Origin: Treponema sp.
GTDB lineage: Bacteria > Spirochaetota > Spirochaetia > Treponematales > Breznakiellaceae
Assembly: GCA_031259515.1 (NCBI GenBank)
Contig: JAIRLK010000021.1
Span: 1 to 6,321 of the forward strand
Direction of reading: 5' to 3'
Length of the DNA stretch: 6,321 bases
The notes under the pieces are model-generated. The model searched no databases. It saw nothing but the letters and a program-made list of their open reading frames with translations, and was not told the origin of the DNA. The first letter of the stretch is position 1. Each line of letters starts with the position of its first letter. The translations under genes and the position numbers were made by a program. This document shows positions 5,334 through 6,321 of the stretch, in pieces.

Positions 5334-6143
5334 CTAGGCGTATTTCGCCTCTATCTCCGCCGACTTCTCAGCGTAGTATGCCGCCGTATCAAACTCCCTT
5401 CCCTGTATCTGCGACCGGCGGAAAAGCCGGTCGGCTTCATCGGCGACGGTATCAAGGCGGCCCTGCTTCTCGGTCTCCCGTTGCTCCGGCGTAAGCGCCG
5501 CGAGACGGTCGGCTTCCTGCTGCGCGGCAATTTCTTCCCGCTGTGTGGGGGTGAGGTCATCCGGAAGTACGACGCCTTCAGGGAGGGGCACGCCGATGTC
5601 CTCAATCTTGACCTTGCTCCACACCCCGGCGGTTTTAAGATGGTACTCCGTACCCCGATAGTCGGGAATGACTTCGCCCTCCATGGTAAGCGCCTCATGC
5701 GGCTGGAGCTCGGCCCATTTGGCGATGAGATCGGCTTCCTCGGCTTCGCTCAAAATCTTTTGCCCCGTCCCCGGCAGGCAGTACACGGCGGCTTCTTCGT
5801 ACAGGCGTATACGGGCGGTCTCTATTGCCTCGGTGACGGGCTTCAGTTCCTGCTCTTTCAGGGTTAGGCTGTTCTTCGCAATATTCCAGCGGGACTCTTC
5901 CGTTGTTATATCGGCGTTGGGATTGGCCACCCGCTTTGTCGCCGCCGCCTGTTTTTCCCGCAACATGGCCTCCTGTTGGGCGAGGATTTGTAGCGTGATC
6001 GCTTTCGCCTGCGCGGTTTCAGGTAACGCTTCAATGAGCGGCTTGATCGCTTCCATGGTTGCCGCCGGGTCAATCGTGGCATCATTGATAGCGCTGATTA
6101 CTTCATAGTCATCAATGGTTTCAAAACTCGCTGTTTTCTTCAT
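5334..6143 (-). CDS. Ala/Glu-rich protein of prophage tail-region type, function unknown
   Basis: This is a 269-residue soluble protein without signal peptide or membrane segment. AGGAGA (6149-6154) sits five bases before the ATG at 6143 and supports the start. About residues 40-120 are rich in Ala, Glu and Gln and probably helical or coiled coil. Residues 121-195 look more globular ('YCLPGTGQKILSEAEEADLIAKW', 'YHLKTAGVWSKVKIEDIGVPLPEGV'). Residues 197-269 are charged, with two copies of an 'LTPxQRE...RL' pattern (197-214, 217-240) and an 'EFDTAAYYAEKSAEIEAKYA' tail. Such Ala/Glu tails occur in small proteins encoded near tail-fibre genes of phages, and the gene sits at the end of an element carrying an integrase, facing it. 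I cannot assign a domain or function. The reading frame is clean and its base use resembles its neighbours. Confidence 0.75.
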   Translation of the reverse strand: MKKTASFETIDDYEVISAINDATIDPAATMEAIKPLIEALPETAQAKAITLQILAQQEAMLREKQAAATKRVANPNADITTEESRWNIAKNSLTLKEQELKPVTEAIETARIRLYEEAAVYCLPGTGQKILSEAEEADLIAKWAELQPHEALTMEGEVIPDYRGTEYHLKTAGVWSKVKIEDIGVPLPEGVVLPDDLTPTQREEIAAQQEADRLAALTPEQRETEKQGRLDTVADEADRLFRRSQIQGREFDTAAYYAEKSAEIEAKYA

Positions 6144-6208
6144 AGTAGTCTCCTGTAATTTAACCGTTCACTATTCCAACCGAAACGTCAATAGTATTAC
6201 ACCTGAGG

Positions 6209-6236
6209 CTGTTCCAAAACTTCAGTTTTGGAACAG
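6209..6236. repeat. Near-perfect 28-bp palindrome
   Basis: CTGTTCCAAAACT (6209-6221) and AGTTTTGGAACAG (6224-6236) are exact inverted copies separated by two bases. It lies about 65 bases upstream of the minus-strand gene start. It could be an operator, a dispersed repeat, or a hairpin between two minus-strand genes. No T-run follows on either side. Confidence 0.75.
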
Positions 6237-6250
6237 TAACCTTAAAATCC

Positions 6251-6284
6251 GCAGTTTCGCAAGGCTGAAAGCCTGAGAAACTGC
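6251..6284. repeat. Two-tier hairpin
   Basis: GCAGTTTC (6251-6258) pairs with GAAACTGC (6277-6284). Inside, AGGCT (6262-6266) pairs with AGCCT (6270-6274) around GAA. The small asymmetric internal loop makes it look like a folded RNA or REP-type repeat rather than a terminator. Confidence 0.7.
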
Positions 6285-6303
6285 AAGAGCCTGGTCCAAA
6301 ACC

Positions 6304-6319
6304 GTGCGCGTGAGCGCAC
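6304..6319. repeat. GC-rich hairpin at the window edge
   Basis: GTGCGC (6304-6309) and GCGCAC (6314-6319) pair around the four-base loop GTGA. It may continue past the right edge. With the two hairpins to its left it forms a cluster of three in 110 bases. Confidence 0.6.
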
Positions 6320-6321
6320 AG

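Larger units (their letters stand above)
6205..6302. repeat. Imperfect 16-bp direct repeat
   Basis: GAGGCTGTTCCAAAAC (6205-6220) and GAGCCTGGTCCAAAAC (6287-6302) match at 14 of 16 bases, 82 bases apart. Each directly precedes or includes the left arm of a hairpin, so the hairpin region may be two units of a dispersed palindromic repeat. Confidence 0.6.

Noticed and set aside
5283..5867. Plus-strand open frame of 194 residues
   Set aside because: It is antisense to the phage-type gene, whose start has a good Shine-Dalgarno; the product resembles nothing.
6205..6321. CRISPR array or diversity-generating retroelement target
   Set aside because: There are only two imperfect repeat copies with structured sequence between them, and no template/variable repeat pair or reverse transcriptase is visible.

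Overview
The window reads as a chromosomal stretch of a moderately GC-rich spirochaete, most like the termite-gut Treponema group. This rests on the company of an FGE-sulfatase (SUMF1) domain protein, a secreted DUF4384 protein and a CHASE2 adenylate cyclase, and on overall codon and base use. It is inference: there is no rRNA or other phylogenetic marker. The window runs from a host operon into the left end of an integrated mobile element, most likely a prophage.

Positions 1-3325 hold three genes in one direction with small gaps or overlaps. The first is an FGE-fold protein that enters from the left edge and lacks the catalytic cysteines of true sulfatase activators. The second is a small secreted DUF4384 protein. 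The third is a CHASE2 / three-membrane-segment / class III adenylate cyclase whose catalytic residues all look intact. It overlaps the gene before it by 29 bases, so translation is probably coupled. A reasonable reading is an envelope-sensing unit that produces cAMP.

Positions 3326-3956 are a composite scar without an intact protein gene. On the minus strand there is a hicA toxin gene broken by one missing base in a run of seven A. Abutting its ATG is a dense, highly structured region of about 180 nt on the same strand. It looks like a HEARO/omega-RNA type (IscB-associated) RNA that has lost its nuclease gene. On the plus strand a near-consensus promoter drives only the first 18 nt of a tRNA gene, which is cut in the D-loop. 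The sequence after the cut carries a second promoter and short repeats, and leads into an integrase. This looks like attL of the element.

Positions 3957-6321 are element DNA: an intact tyrosine recombinase (+), a bidirectional terminator, and a convergent minus-strand gene for an Ala/Glu-rich, charged protein of prophage tail-region type. The last 110 bases hold a cluster of three hairpins and a direct repeat.

The two items most worth following up are the orphan structured RNA inserted exactly at the start codon of a frameshifted orphan hicA, and the D-loop-truncated tRNA at the integrase end.
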